A stretch of DNA of 59,835 nt from Candidatus Cacconaster scatequi (GTDB lineage: Bacteria; Bacteroidota; Bacteroidia; Bacteroidales; UBA932): NCBI GenBank assembly GCA_018065305.1, contig JAGHTO010000053.1, forward strand, positions 1-59,835. The letters are read 5' to 3'. Position 1 is the first letter of the stretch, and each line of letters starts with the position of its first letter. A program made the position numbers and the translations under genes. Of this stretch, positions 46,710 to 54,917 are shown in pieces. The notes under the pieces are model-generated. The model did not search any database. It saw only the letters and a program-made list of their open reading frames with translations, and was not told the origin of the DNA.

Positions 46710-47363
46710 ATGAACAGGTCAATCGCTCCGTCAATGCTTTCGGCCGATTTCGGCCGCATAGGTGAGGTGTGCGCGATGCTTGACGGAAGCGCAGCCGACC
46801 GTATCCATCTGGATATCCTTGACGGGGTGTTCGCCCCCAACATATCCTTCGGATTCCCGGTATGTGAGGCGATTGCCGCGGCTTCGCACAAGCCGTTGGA
46901 TATTCATCTGATGATTGTCCGCCCGGAGGACTACATAGAAAGGTTCGCGGCTCTCAAGGGGGCAAGGTACATCGCCGTCCATATCGAGGCCTGCGGAGGC
47001 CGTCTCCGCAAGGTGCTGCGTCAGATACGGGCCCTTGGGTTGCAGGCTGGCATAGCAATCAGCCCCGGAACCCCCGTGGAATCACTGATAGAATACTTCG
47101 GAGAGTTCGATTATGTCCTGGTGATGGGGGTGAATCCCGGCTACAGCGGGCAGAAGTATATGCCCGAGACCCTGGAGCGTGTCGGCATCATCTCCGAGAT
47201 GGCTGCCGCCGCAGACGCATCTTTCTTCATAGAGGTTGACGGAGGGGTGGGGAAGGCCAATATCGGTGACCTCCGGAGAGCCGGGGCGACCGTGTTCGTA
47301 TCAGGGTCATCTGTATTCGATGCCCCCGATCCTGTGGCTGCAATAGCGAACTTGGCTTCTTAA
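46710..47363 (+). CDS. rpe: Ribulose-phosphate 3-epimerase
   Basis: This interconverts ribulose 5-phosphate and xylulose 5-phosphate in the pentose phosphate pathway. It is a 217-aa TIM barrel. Motifs are SIAPSMLSADF-like RSIAPSMLSADFG, the metal and catalytic HLDILDG, HLMIVRPEDYI, the loop MGVNPGYSGQKY and the second catalytic Asp in EVDGGVGKANI, then VSGSSVF at the phosphate site. It lies 16 nt after rho. Its stop overlaps the convergent fucose-isomerase-like gene by 4 nt. Confidence 0.96.
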   Translation: MNRSIAPSMLSADFGRIGEVCAMLDGSAADRIHLDILDGVFAPNISFGFPVCEAIAAASHKPLDIHLMIVRPEDYIERFAALKGARYIAVHIEACGGRLRKVLRQIRALGLQAGIAISPGTPVESLIEYFGEFDYVLVMGVNPGYSGQKYMPETLERVGIISEMAAAADASFFIEVDGGVGKANIGDLRRAGATVFVSGSSVFDAPDPVAAIANLAS

Positions 47364-48673
47364 CGGGCTGTCAGGATGATGTGATTCCCCTTGTCAGTCG
47401 ATAGGAACCTGTCGAAACTTTCAGAATCGTCGAATTTGAAGCGCAGTTGAGTCCTGCATCTCTGCGGGATGTTGGTGTTCATTATCACCTCTCCGTCAGT
47501 ACGGTAGAAATTTTCCAACTCCCTCCCGGAAAACTTGATGATTGAAAACCTTCCGCTGGGGACGCTACCGGCGATACCGATTCCCAGGGACGATTCGAAG
47601 TGGGACGGCAGTCTGAACCCGTGCACCATCTGGAGCGGTATCGTGCAGTGCGCCAGATCGAGTGTCAGTTCAGCTCTGTTCATAGAAGAGGGGTTGCACA
47701 TAAAGGAGGGCTGCCCCCAGGCCAGTTTCGCATATATCATCGACCACAGTGCGGGAATATCCCCCTCACAGCCTGCAACTATGCCCTCCTCGTTGAGGAG
47801 TGACAGAGCTAGGCAGGATGTTGTGCGGCAGGCCGCTATCAGGTCGAAGCACTTGACGGTCAGTGCACCGAGGCCATACAGGCTGCATATCCTGCTGAGG
47901 GCTACGTACATCCTTGCTGCTTCGGAGAGATCCTCCCTGCTGCGGTCCGCGGCAAGATATCTCTCCATCCGGTTCGTGACGGCAACCACCTTGGGGTCGT
48001 CGGCACCAGTCAAACTGAAGGTTTCCACGACCTCTTCTACGGATATCTCCTTGAACGAAGTGCCGTATTGTTTTGAAACAGCCTCCTTGTCGATATCCGA
48101 GGCAATCAGCCAGGGGCTTTGGCCCCCTATCAGGCCTATCGACAACTTTGACAGGGAGTGACGGATGGATTTGAAAAATTCCGGGACCTGTGCCGGCTCC
48201 GTTAGTGATGGCGCCTTGCCGGCATCCCGCTGGAAGAGGCTGTCCACCATATTCCTGAAGAACTCCGCGCTGTAATCCAGCGGGGCGTTGAAATGGCGGT
48301 AACTGATTCCCCTGCGTCCGAGATACGAACTGATTTCCAGCGCTGCGGCCAGCGAATTGTGGAATCCGTCGCTCAGCAGCACGGCATTTTCGCTCAGAGT
48401 GTCGGTGTAGTTGCGGAAAATCTCTTCCGTGCCGCCGGTTGCGATGAAGCAGACCGTTGCGCAGTCCTCCTGATTTTCGAGCTTCGCCCCCTTGGACTCC
48501 CCTCCGTCGATATACTTGCTGATGCGGGAGGAGTTGGCCATCAGAGAGCTGGGGTAGTCAATCTGCAGGTCCGTGATTTTGCGCAGTTCTTCGAACATTT
48601 CCGAGCGGGCGTTCAGGACGCTGGCCTGATTGTGGAGCTCGGAGGCGAAAATGATCAGTTTCAAATGTCTCAT
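47360..48673 (-). CDS. Fucose/arabinose-isomerase-fold protein, function unknown
   Basis: This 437-aa protein is probably related to L-fucose/L-arabinose isomerase-like proteins (archaeal-type sugar isomerase family). The C-terminal third has the family pattern: a short conserved AACRTTSCLALSLLNEEG, then AGCEGDIPALWSMIYAKLAWGQPSF with Glu and Asp as candidate metal ligands, and DLAHCTIPL with a candidate His ligand. The N-terminal half is a Rossmann-like domain (VCFIATGGTEEIF; IGLIGGQSPWLIAS) resembling a substrate-binding domain. The ATG at 48673 is preferred; a TTG at 48682 lies inside the -7 box TACATTTG (48687-48680), so the transcript would be nearly leaderless. No partner sugar kinase or aldolase is adjacent, so the substrate is unknown. 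Confidence 0.68.
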   Translation of the reverse strand: MRHLKLIIFASELHNQASVLNARSEMFEELRKITDLQIDYPSSLMANSSRISKYIDGGESKGAKLENQEDCATVCFIATGGTEEIFRNYTDTLSENAVLLSDGFHNSLAAALEISSYLGRRGISYRHFNAPLDYSAEFFRNMVDSLFQRDAGKAPSLTEPAQVPEFFKSIRHSLSKLSIGLIGGQSPWLIASDIDKEAVSKQYGTSFKEISVEEVVETFSLTGADDPKVVAVTNRMERYLAADRSREDLSEAARMYVALSRICSLYGLGALTVKCFDLIAACRTTSCLALSLLNEEGIVAGCEGDIPALWSMIYAKLAWGQPSFMCNPSSMNRAELTLDLAHCTIPLQMVHGFRLPSHFESSLGIGIAGSVPSGRFSIIKFSGRELENFYRTDGEVIMNTNIPQRCRTQLRFKFDDSESFDRFLSTDKGNHIILTAR

Positions 48674-48704
48674 ACGCTGCAAATGTAATATTTTTTGAAA
48701 AATG

Positions 48705-48734
48705 TTGCACTTAATAAATTATTTCGTACATTTG
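48705..48734 (+). promoter_or_regulatory. Promoter of rplS
   Basis: TTG (48705-48707), a 19-nt spacer and TACATTTG (48727-48734) fit the Bacteroidales consensus. The leader to the L19 ATG is about 70 nt. Confidence 0.72.
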
Positions 48735-48811
48735 CAGTCCCAAAAAACAAGCAACCTCTTGCAAAAGTGACGTGATGAATCGGGCAATGTTGCGCTATTT
48801 ATTTGATTGTT

Positions 48812-49192
48812 ATGGATTTAATGAAGATTGCACAGGAAGCATGTGCACAGGAAAAGAAAAATTTCCCCGCTTTCAAGGCAGGTGATACCATCACCGTCAC
48901 CTACAAAATCAAGGAAGAGAACAAGGAACGTCTCCAGAAATTCCGCGGAATAGTAATCCAGAAGCGCGGTGCAGGTGCAGTAAAGACCTTCACAGTACGC
49001 AAGATTTCCAACGGAGTCGGTGTGGAGAGAATATTCCCCTTCTCATCACCTTTCATCGAGGATATCGAAGTCAACAAGTACGGTAAAGTACGTCGCGCCC
49101 GAATATTCTACCTCCGCGGCCTGACCGGTAAGAAGGCTCGTATCAAAGAGAAGAAGTTCACTGCTCAGACTGCAGCTCCCGCTGCCGAGTAA
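48812..49192 (+). CDS. rplS: Large-subunit ribosomal protein L19 (bL19)
   Basis: This is a protein of the 50S subunit at the interface with the 30S subunit. It is 126 aa. The family signature is clear: [56 protein letters not shown] and [20 protein letters not shown]. The ATG at 48812 gives the normal N-terminus (MDLMKIAQE), whereas a TTG at 48803 adds three residues. It is followed 9 nt later by tRNA-Arg and is likely co-transcribed with it. Confidence 0.98.
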   Translation: MDLMKIAQEACAQEKKNFPAFKAGDTITVTYKIKEENKERLQKFRGIVIQKRGAGAVKTFTVRKISNGVGVERIFPFSSPFIEDIEVNKYGKVRRARIFYLRGLTGKKARIKEKKFTAQTAAPAAE

Positions 49193-49201
49193 CGACATAA
49201 A

Positions 49202-49278
49202 GGCTCCTTAGCTCAACTGAATAGAGCATCTGACTACGGATCAGAAGGTTGTGGGTTTGAATCCCGCAGGAGTCACCA
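49202..49278 (+). tRNA. tRNA-Arg (anticodon ACG)
   Basis: This is a 77-nt cloverleaf with the CCA end encoded (49276-49278). The acceptor stem GGCTCCT pairs with AGGAGTC (one G:U). The anticodon loop CTACGGA has ACG at 49236-49238 between TCTGA and TCAGA. The T arm reads TTTGAAT inside a GTGGG/CCCGC stem. A34 is expected to be converted to inosine. Confidence 0.95.
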
Positions 49279-49293
49279 GTGCAGAGCACATCA

Positions 49294-49415
49294 GGCGAAG
49301 ATGCCGCAACATTCGTTGCGGCATCTTCAGTTGTGAGACCTGCCGTCGAAAGCTAGCTTTCGCAAGGCAGGTCTCACAACTGAAGATGGCGGGGCACAGC
49401 CCCGCCATCTTCGCC
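49294..49415. repeat. Cluster of overlapping perfect palindromes after tRNA-Arg
   Basis: There are three hairpins. H1 (49297-49328) has a 14-bp perfect stem GAAGATGCCGCAAC with a 4-nt loop. H2 pairs 49322-49344 with 49366-49388, a perfect 23-bp stem starting CATCTTCAGTTGTGAG, with the 16-bp palindrome CGAAAGCTAGCTTTCG (49347-49362) in its loop. H3 (49382-49412) has a 14-bp perfect stem GAAGATGGCGGGGC with a 3-nt loop. H2 shares 7 nt with each neighbour, so H2 excludes full H1 and H3. An outer 10-bp repeat, GGCGAAGATG / CATCTTCGCC, encloses everything (49294-49303, 49406-49415). It is GC-rich and unlike the AT-rich spacers around it. Confidence 0.85.
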
Positions 49416-49560
49416 CATCCCGCGCTTTGCCGTGACGACGCCAGGGAAGTGCGACGTAGTCGCAAATCCTGCTTTTTGCAGGGAAAAGGCACGGCGTCAG
49501 CCGTGGCTAATCCCGGCAATGCAGGAAAAGTCGCGCGCAGCGAGGTTAATCCTGCTTAAT
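49416..49560. repeat. Second GC-rich block of small hairpins
   Basis: TGCGAC-GTA-GTCGCA (49450-49464), CCTGC-TTTTT-GCAGG (49468-49482) and CACGGC-GTCA-GCCGTG (49490-49505) are three perfect small hairpins. The words ATCCTGCTT (twice) and GCAGG(G)AAAAG (twice) recur in the block. Together with the palindromes before it, this forms a REP/BIME-like noncoding tract of about 270 bp ending at the AT-rich UpxY leader. No convincing protein is encoded on either strand. Confidence 0.7.
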
Positions 49561-49586
49561 TGTTTCTTTTTTTTAAAAAATTGATG

Positions 49587-49749
49587 TAAATTTGGAAAAT
49601 TTTAGCAATCGGCGGTGATTCTGTCACTAGGGTCTAGGGCGGGTCACATCAGAGATTGACAACTGAATGCCGGAACTTTTTCCGTTCCGTGCTGCTTCGT
49701 CAGCATTTGTGGGAACGGGGAGGGGAAGGTCTGTACCTGAGAAAACGAT
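49587..49749 (+). promoter_or_regulatory. Promoter and long leader of the polysaccharide locus
   Basis: TAAATTTG (49587-49594) is a perfect -7 box, but no TTTG lies at the proper upstream distance. The leader of about 150 nt contains CGGAAC / GTTCCG (about 49674-49691) and GCTG / CAGC stem-loops before the UpxY ATG. Such leaders are where UpxY antiterminators are expected to be recruited, but the element itself could not be identified. Confidence 0.5.
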
Positions 49750-50229
49750 ATGTACAACAGTAATGACAATTTGAGGTGGTTTGCGATCAGAATGATTCGC
49801 GACAGGAAGTATATCCTCAGGTACATCGAACTCGAAGGAATCGAAACATCCCGGATCAATGACATTCGGACTCTGCTTTTCCTTCACTGCAAACAGAATG
49901 AGATAGAAACACTGAGAGGCGAACTGTGGGATCGCGCTCTCTTCTATAGAGATGCCGCTCGGAAGCGCGTCCAGCAGATTCCGGACAATGTGATGAAGAC
50001 CTTTCTGATACTGGCTCCGTATCACGATGAGCCGGTTTTCTATCTTCCGGTAGATGACCCCTCCTTTTTCGAAGGTAAACATAAACGCGTGAGATCCGGC
50101 ATTTTCGCCGGCTGCGAAGGCGTTATCAAAAGAATAAAGGGCGAGCGCCGCCTCATCATCAGAATTTCCGACAGGGCTGCGGTCGCCACGCCGTACATCC
50201 CTCAGGACATGCTTGAAGACATTGAATGA
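49750..50229 (+). CDS. UpxY-type NusG-paralog transcription antiterminator
   Basis: This specialised NusG paralog would bind RNA polymerase and prevent premature termination in the downstream polysaccharide operon. It is 159 aa. The N-terminal NGN-like domain begins with LRWFAIRMIRDRKYILRYI (conserved Trp near the start). The C-terminal KOW segment is GIFAGCEGVIKRIKGERRLII. It is the first gene of a polysaccharide cluster, exactly where UpxY proteins sit in Bacteroides capsule loci. No UpxZ-like inhibitor gene is next to it. Its gap to the next gene is 21 nt. Confidence 0.85.
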   Translation: MYNSNDNLRWFAIRMIRDRKYILRYIELEGIETSRINDIRTLLFLHCKQNEIETLRGELWDRALFYRDAARKRVQQIPDNVMKTFLILAPYHDEPVFYLPVDDPSFFEGKHKRVRSGIFAGCEGVIKRIKGERRLIIRISDRAAVATPYIPQDMLEDIE

Positions 50230-50250
50230 CAACAATATATACCTGTGAAA

Positions 50251-52248
50251 ATGGAATATTCAAAAACGTATAGCAAACAATCATTTCTGGAAAGATATTT
50301 CTCCAGAAGGGCTATCCCTTACTGGGGAGTTCTCTTATTCGACAGCGTGATAGTGCTGTTCAGCCTGTTTGTGGCTCACGTGATAAATAGCGGACTGATA
50401 ACCGCATTAAGCAATCCGTCCCATCTCGTGTACACGCTTCTCCTGTATCTTATCTGCTATCTGATTTTCTTCAAGATATTCAGAACCTATTCGGCGGTGG
50501 TGAGATATTCTTCGTCCATCGATTTGCTGAAGGTGGTGTTTGCCGTATGTTTAGGCTCGGTATTGGCCCAGACAGTAAGGCTTTTGATCAATTCTGAAAG
50601 ATTCTATTTCGACATAACCGCTCACGACCTGTTTGTCGGCTCTCTCATTGCTATTACACTGATGTGTTGCAGCCGTATGCTTATCAAGGTGGCGTTCGAC
50701 CACTTCAGCAGCGCCAATCACGCAGTCAACGTAATGATAATCGGCACGAAGAAAGGGGGCATAAGCCTTGCGCACAGCATCCGGAGCCAGTATTCCAGAT
50801 ACGAACTGAAGGGTTTCATCACACGCTCCGTAGATATGGCAGGACATACCCTTATGGGAAGGCCTGTCTTTATGCACGATGACTCCAGCCTGTGGTCATA
50901 TATTTCCTCGCAGTCAGTCCATGTGATTATGATCAGCCCTTATGCTCAGGAAGGTTTCGTCAATGAGGGACAGGATGTCATCGACAGGGTGATTTCGATG
51001 GGAATCAAGATAATGGTGGTTCCCAAGGAACAGGTGTGGGACGGCAGGAGCGATTTGTCATACACCAATTTCAGCGAGGTTGACGTGGAGGACCTGCTCC
51101 CTAGGGATAAGATAGAAGTGAACCTCCAGAAAATAGGGGACTTGCTCGCAGGGAAACGGGTCTTTATAACGGGTGCCGCCGGCTCGATAGGGCAGGAAAT
51201 AGTGAATCAGGTGGCCCAGTTCGCACCGGAAGAGCTTGTCCTCGTCGATCAGGCCGAGACCCCGATGCACGATTTGCGTATGATGATGGCGGAGAAGTAC
51301 CCTGGCATCAGGACTCTGACCGTTGTCGCCTCCATCACGGCCAAGGAGTATATGGAGGTCCTGTTCAGGAGTCACAGACCTCAGTATGTATTTCACGCTG
51401 CGGCATACAAACACGTGCCTATGATGGAGACCAACCCCTCGATTGCGGTGCAGAACAATATTGTCGGGACGCGTATTCTTGCGGACCTGGCGGTAAAATA
51501 CGGGACCTTGAAGTTTGTGATGATTTCGACGGACAAGGCGGTCAACCCGACCAGTGTGATGGGATGCTCGAAGAGAATCTGCGAAATATACTGCCAGTCG
51601 CTCAGTCAGGCCATTTCATCGCCGGACAGTTCTCTGCATCAGGCTGACGGTTCTCCTGCAATCACCCAATTCGTCACGACACGTTTTGGCAACGTGCTGG
51701 GATCCAGCGGCTCCGTGATACCCATCTTCAGGGAGCAGATACGTCGCGGAGGCCCTGTCAAGGTCACCGATCCGAATATCGTCCGCTATTTTATGCTTAT
51801 CCCCGAAGCCTGCAAGCTTGTTCTGGAGGCCGCCACTATCGGCAATGGCGGGGAGATTTTCGTTTTTGATATGGGAGCCCCGGTAAAAATAGCCGATCTG
51901 GCCAAAAGAATGATAGACCTCTCCGGAAAGCACGACGTTAAGATAAAATATGTCGGACTGCGTCCCGGTGAGAAAATGTATGAGGAGGTTCTGGGAGACG
52001 GTGAGAAAGACAAACCGACCTTCCATCGCAAGATTAAAATTGCCGCAGTGCGTGAATATCCGTACGAAGAGGCCTTGCGCCACGAGGAGGAACTGCTGGA
52101 AATCAGCCGTTCCGGCGATGCGGCCGCCATTATCGGGAAAATGGGGGAGATAGTGCCGGAATATACGCCTTCCGAGCAGGCTTCTATGTTATATACTTCT
52201 GACAAACAAGGGTTTACCCCCCCCATCCGCTACACAAGAATAATATAA
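50251..52248 (+). CDS. Membrane-bound nucleotide-sugar 4,6-dehydratase (CapD/WbpM-like)
   Basis: This is an inner-membrane enzyme making a 4-keto-6-deoxy nucleotide sugar, often UDP-GlcNAc derived, for polysaccharide synthesis. It is 665 aa. Four or so membrane helices lie at residues about 25-150, then a Rossmann-like middle domain (VNVMIIGTKKGGISLAHSIR). The SDR-type catalytic domain starts at GKRVFITGAAGSIGQEI. The active-site line MISTDKAVNPTSVMGCSKR carries Met in place of the usual SDR Tyr, as in the WbpM/FlaA1 dehydratase group. TRFGNVLGSSGSVIPIF follows. An ATG at 50251 is preferred over a GTG at 50245. It is 4 nt before the export protein gene. Confidence 0.93.
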   Translation: MEYSKTYSKQSFLERYFSRRAIPYWGVLLFDSVIVLFSLFVAHVINSGLITALSNPSHLVYTLLLYLICYLIFFKIFRTYSAVVRYSSSIDLLKVVFAVCLGSVLAQTVRLLINSERFYFDITAHDLFVGSLIAITLMCCSRMLIKVAFDHFSSANHAVNVMIIGTKKGGISLAHSIRSQYSRYELKGFITRSVDMAGHTLMGRPVFMHDDSSLWSYISSQSVHVIMISPYAQEGFVNEGQDVIDRVISMGIKIMVVPKEQVWDGRSDLSYTNFSEVDVEDLLPRDKIEVNLQKIGDLLAGKRVFITGAAGSIGQEIVNQVAQFAPEELVLVDQAETPMHDLRMMMAEKYPGIRTLTVVASITAKEYMEVLFRSHRPQYVFHAAAYKHVPMMETNPSIAVQNNIVGTRILADLAVKYGTLKFVMISTDKAVNPTSVMGCSKRICEIYCQSLSQAISSPDSSLHQADGSPAITQFVTTRFGNVLGSSGSVIPIFREQIRRGGPVKVTDPNIVRYFMLIPEACKLVLEAATIGNGGEIFVFDMGAPVKIADLAKRMIDLSGKHDVKIKYVGLRPGEKMYEEVLGDGEKDKPTFHRKIKIAAVREYPYEEALRHEEELLEISRSGDAAAIIGKMGEIVPEYTPSEQASMLYTSDKQGFTPPIRYTRII

Positions 52249-52252
52249 ATCA

Positions 52253-54913
52253 ATGAATATGAATAAAAAGAATATCCTTAAATTTCTTCCTGTCGTGTTG
52301 GCGGCATTGTTTTCCGTATGCGCATCGGCACAGAGCGCCTCGGAAATTGCTGCCGCAAAGGCCATGGCCAAGCAGTACGGCTATTCCGAGAACGACGTCA
52401 ACTCAATGATGAACGGACGTAACGGTGAAAATCGGACCGGGAATCAGCAGCCTCAGGTACAATCCTATCCTCAGTTGAATGCCGGAAAAGGGGGAAAACA
52501 GACTAATCCCAGATCCGCATCGCTCCCCGGCATCCTCGATCCTGCCACGGGAGAGATGGCTGAGTTGATGATAGGACCTGACGGACTTCCCATCCTGCCG
52601 GAGATGTCAAAAAAAGTCGATGAGAACGATATTTTCGGACAGGACTATTTCAAGTCCCGCGGATTGGGCGTTATCCCCAGTTACAATGCTCCGGCGCCTG
52701 CCAGCTACATCCTTGGTCCTGGAGACGAGGTTACGATAGATATTTGGGGAAGCACTGTCTCGCATGTTGTTGCGACAATCGGGAATGACGGTAGCATCAA
52801 TATGCCCAACCTGGGGCCGGTGTATCTTGCCGGGATGAGCCTGCAGTCCGCCGAGAGTTCCCTCAAGGCGCAGCTTGCCCACGTTTTTTCCGGGCTGGGA
52901 GAAGACAATGGAGAAACCTATCTCAAGATAACCGTGGGCAAGATCAAGGGAGTTGTAGTGAATGTTTCCGGTGAGGTTGCGACTCCGGGTGCGTACACGA
53001 TACCTTCCCTTTCAACGATTCCGTCCGCGATTTTCATGGCCGGAGGCTTGAGGGAGAATGGCTCTGTGCGAAACATCGTTCTTTTCCGAAAGGGAAAGAA
53101 AGTCGCAAGTTTTGACCTTTACGAATTTATTTTCAAAGGCAAGTTCGACGAGAAACTCCGCCTTCAGGACGGGGATGTCATAAGCGTTCCGGCATACACC
53201 AACGTCGTTTCCGCGAAGGGGGCCGTAATGCGCCCGCAGCGCTACGAGATGAAAGACGGTGAAAACGTCACAGACCTTATCGGGTATGCTCAGGGCTTCT
53301 CTACCGATGCTCAGAGAACTGGAGTCAACGTGATGCGCAGAGGCGTCGACGGAGGCCGTGCCTTTGACATTACCGAGGCGGCTTTCACAACATTCGCACT
53401 TAAGGACGGGGATATTGTCAGCGTCAGGGAATACGTCAATCAGTATAAGAACCGTGTTGAAATAATAGGGCCCGTCAAATATCCCGGATCGTACGCAATA
53501 GGAGATGATATCAATGACCTTGCATCATTGGTCAGGGCTGCAGGAGGTCTTGTGGAGGGAGCATATACCGGGAGGGGTCAGATAAGCCGTCAGGACAGGA
53601 ACCGCCAGCCGGAGTTCCTTGCGTTCGACCTTACCCAAGTGCTTGAGGGCGGCAGGAAAATCGCCCTGCAGAGGGAAGACATAGTGACCATCTACAGCTG
53701 TGAAGATATGAATGCCGACCGTTTCGTTACCATAAGCGGAGCCGTTGAAACCCCGGGTGTATATTCATATCGTGACAGTCTTACCATAGGCCGTCTCATC
53801 AATGATGCCGGCGGTCTTACTAAGGATGCATATATCGCCAGCGGTCAGATATCGCGCGAGGGCTCCGAAGGACGTCCCGTGATTGTCCCGTTCGACGTGC
53901 AGGAAGCTACGAGGGATACTCTCAAGTTCGAGGTCATTCCCGGAGACGCCGTACGAATCTACAGCATCAAGGAACTCAGGAAGAACACCACAATCACCAT
54001 AAACGGAGAAGTCAATGCCCCCGGCGAGTACGTTTACAGGGATGGAATGACATTGGCTGAACTCGTGGAGCTTGCGCACGGTTGCACTCAGGGTGTGGAC
54101 CTCACGAACGTGGAGATTGCAAGCCGCGGAGGGCGCGAGCGCGGCTCCGTGCAGACTGTTAACCTCGAAGAGAATGCTGATTTCTGGAAAGAGGAACTCA
54201 AGCCTTATGATGTGGTATCGCTCAGGCGGCTCACGTACTTCCGCCCGCAGACCGCTGTGACAGTCGAGGGGGAAGTGATGGCACCGGGAACTTATGTCAT
54301 CAATAAGGCTCAGGTTCGTTTGTCCGACGTGATGTCCCGTGTCGGCGGATTCACCGATGACTCCTACCCTCACGGTGCCAAACTTGTGCGTGTGCTCACG
54401 GAAGAGGAGCAGGAGCGGCAGAAACTGGCGCTTGAGATTGCCGCAAGCAAGATGGGCAACAAAATTAAGGTCGATTCTCTTGTACTTGAGGACCGTTACA
54501 ACATCGGTATAGACCTTGAAAAGGCAATGGCCAATCCGGGTTCCGTAGCCGATGTCATCCTCCGTGCGGGAGACATCATCGATGTGCCTCAGATGAACAA
54601 TACGGTGAGGATATCCGGTGGCGTGCTGTACCCCAATACGGTGGCTTTCGACGATAAGGAGGATTGGACATACTACATAAGCCAGGCCGGCGGATATACA
54701 AAGCAGGCCAGGGCGAGAAAGACCTACGCCGTATATATGAACGGACAGGTGGCAAAACGCCGCAATATCAAGGCTGAGCCCGGAATGGAAATCATAGTGC
54801 CGGAGCGCTCGGAGTCGGAGAACACCAAACTTTCTCCCGCAGAGATTGCTTCACTTGCTTCGTCTGCAACGTCCGTCGCAGCACTCGTCACCTCAATCAT
54901 CAAAATGTTCTAG
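52253..54913 (+). CDS. Large polysaccharide export protein with seven SLBB domains
   Basis: This is a Wza-related export component, 886 aa. Residues 1-26 are a signal peptide (VVLAALFSVCASA) without a proper lipobox, whereas classical Wza is a lipoprotein. A polysaccharide export (Poly_export) domain lies at about 150-232 (YILGPGDEVTIDIWGSTVSH). Seven SLBB-type units follow, starting near residues 236, 318, 402, 491, 581, 669 and 785. Each has a G-V-x-x-P-G-x-Y core and ends in AGG-like words, for example VNVSGEVATPGAYTIP and VTISGAVETPGVYSYR. A C-terminal hydrophobic helix (EIASLASSATSVAALVTSII) may anchor it. It lies 4 nt before the wzz-like gene. Confidence 0.92.
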   Translation: MNMNKKNILKFLPVVLAALFSVCASAQSASEIAAAKAMAKQYGYSENDVNSMMNGRNGENRTGNQQPQVQSYPQLNAGKGGKQTNPRSASLPGILDPATGEMAELMIGPDGLPILPEMSKKVDENDIFGQDYFKSRGLGVIPSYNAPAPASYILGPGDEVTIDIWGSTVSHVVATIGNDGSINMPNLGPVYLAGMSLQSAESSLKAQLAHVFSGLGEDNGETYLKITVGKIKGVVVNVSGEVATPGAYTIPSLSTIPSAIFMAGGLRENGSVRNIVLFRKGKKVASFDLYEFIFKGKFDEKLRLQDGDVISVPAYTNVVSAKGAVMRPQRYEMKDGENVTDLIGYAQGFSTDAQRTGVNVMRRGVDGGRAFDITEAAFTTFALKDGDIVSVREYVNQYKNRVEIIGPVKYPGSYAIGDDINDLASLVRAAGGLVEGAYTGRGQISRQDRNRQPEFLAFDLTQVLEGGRKIALQREDIVTIYSCEDMNADRFVTISGAVETPGVYSYRDSLTIGRLINDAGGLTKDAYIASGQISREGSEGRPVIVPFDVQEATRDTLKFEVIPGDAVRIYSIKELRKNTTITINGEVNAPGEYVYRDGMTLAELVELAHGCTQGVDLTNVEIASRGGRERGSVQTVNLEENADFWKEELKPYDVVSLRRLTYFRPQTAVTVEGEVMAPGTYVINKAQVRLSDVMSRVGGFTDDSYPHGAKLVRVLTEEEQERQKLALEIAASKMGNKIKVDSLVLEDRYNIGIDLEKAMANPGSVADVILRAGDIIDVPQMNNTVRISGGVLYPNTVAFDDKEDWTYYISQAGGYTKQARARKTYAVYMNGQVAKRRNIKAEPGMEIIVPERSESENTKLSPAEIASLASSATSVAALVTSIIKMF

Positions 54914-54917
54914 CACT

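Noticed and set aside
49322-49388. Invertible promoter segment for the polysaccharide locus
   Set aside because: The 23-bp inverted repeats are separated by only 21 bp, itself mostly a palindrome, with no promoter between them; they form a hairpin, not a flip segment.
49251-49559. Open frames of about 100 and 92 codons on the two strands across the palindrome region
   Set aside because: They are forced by the inverted repeats (both read parts such as SCETC and RQVSQLKM), one starts inside tRNA-Arg, and neither has a plausible start context or domain.
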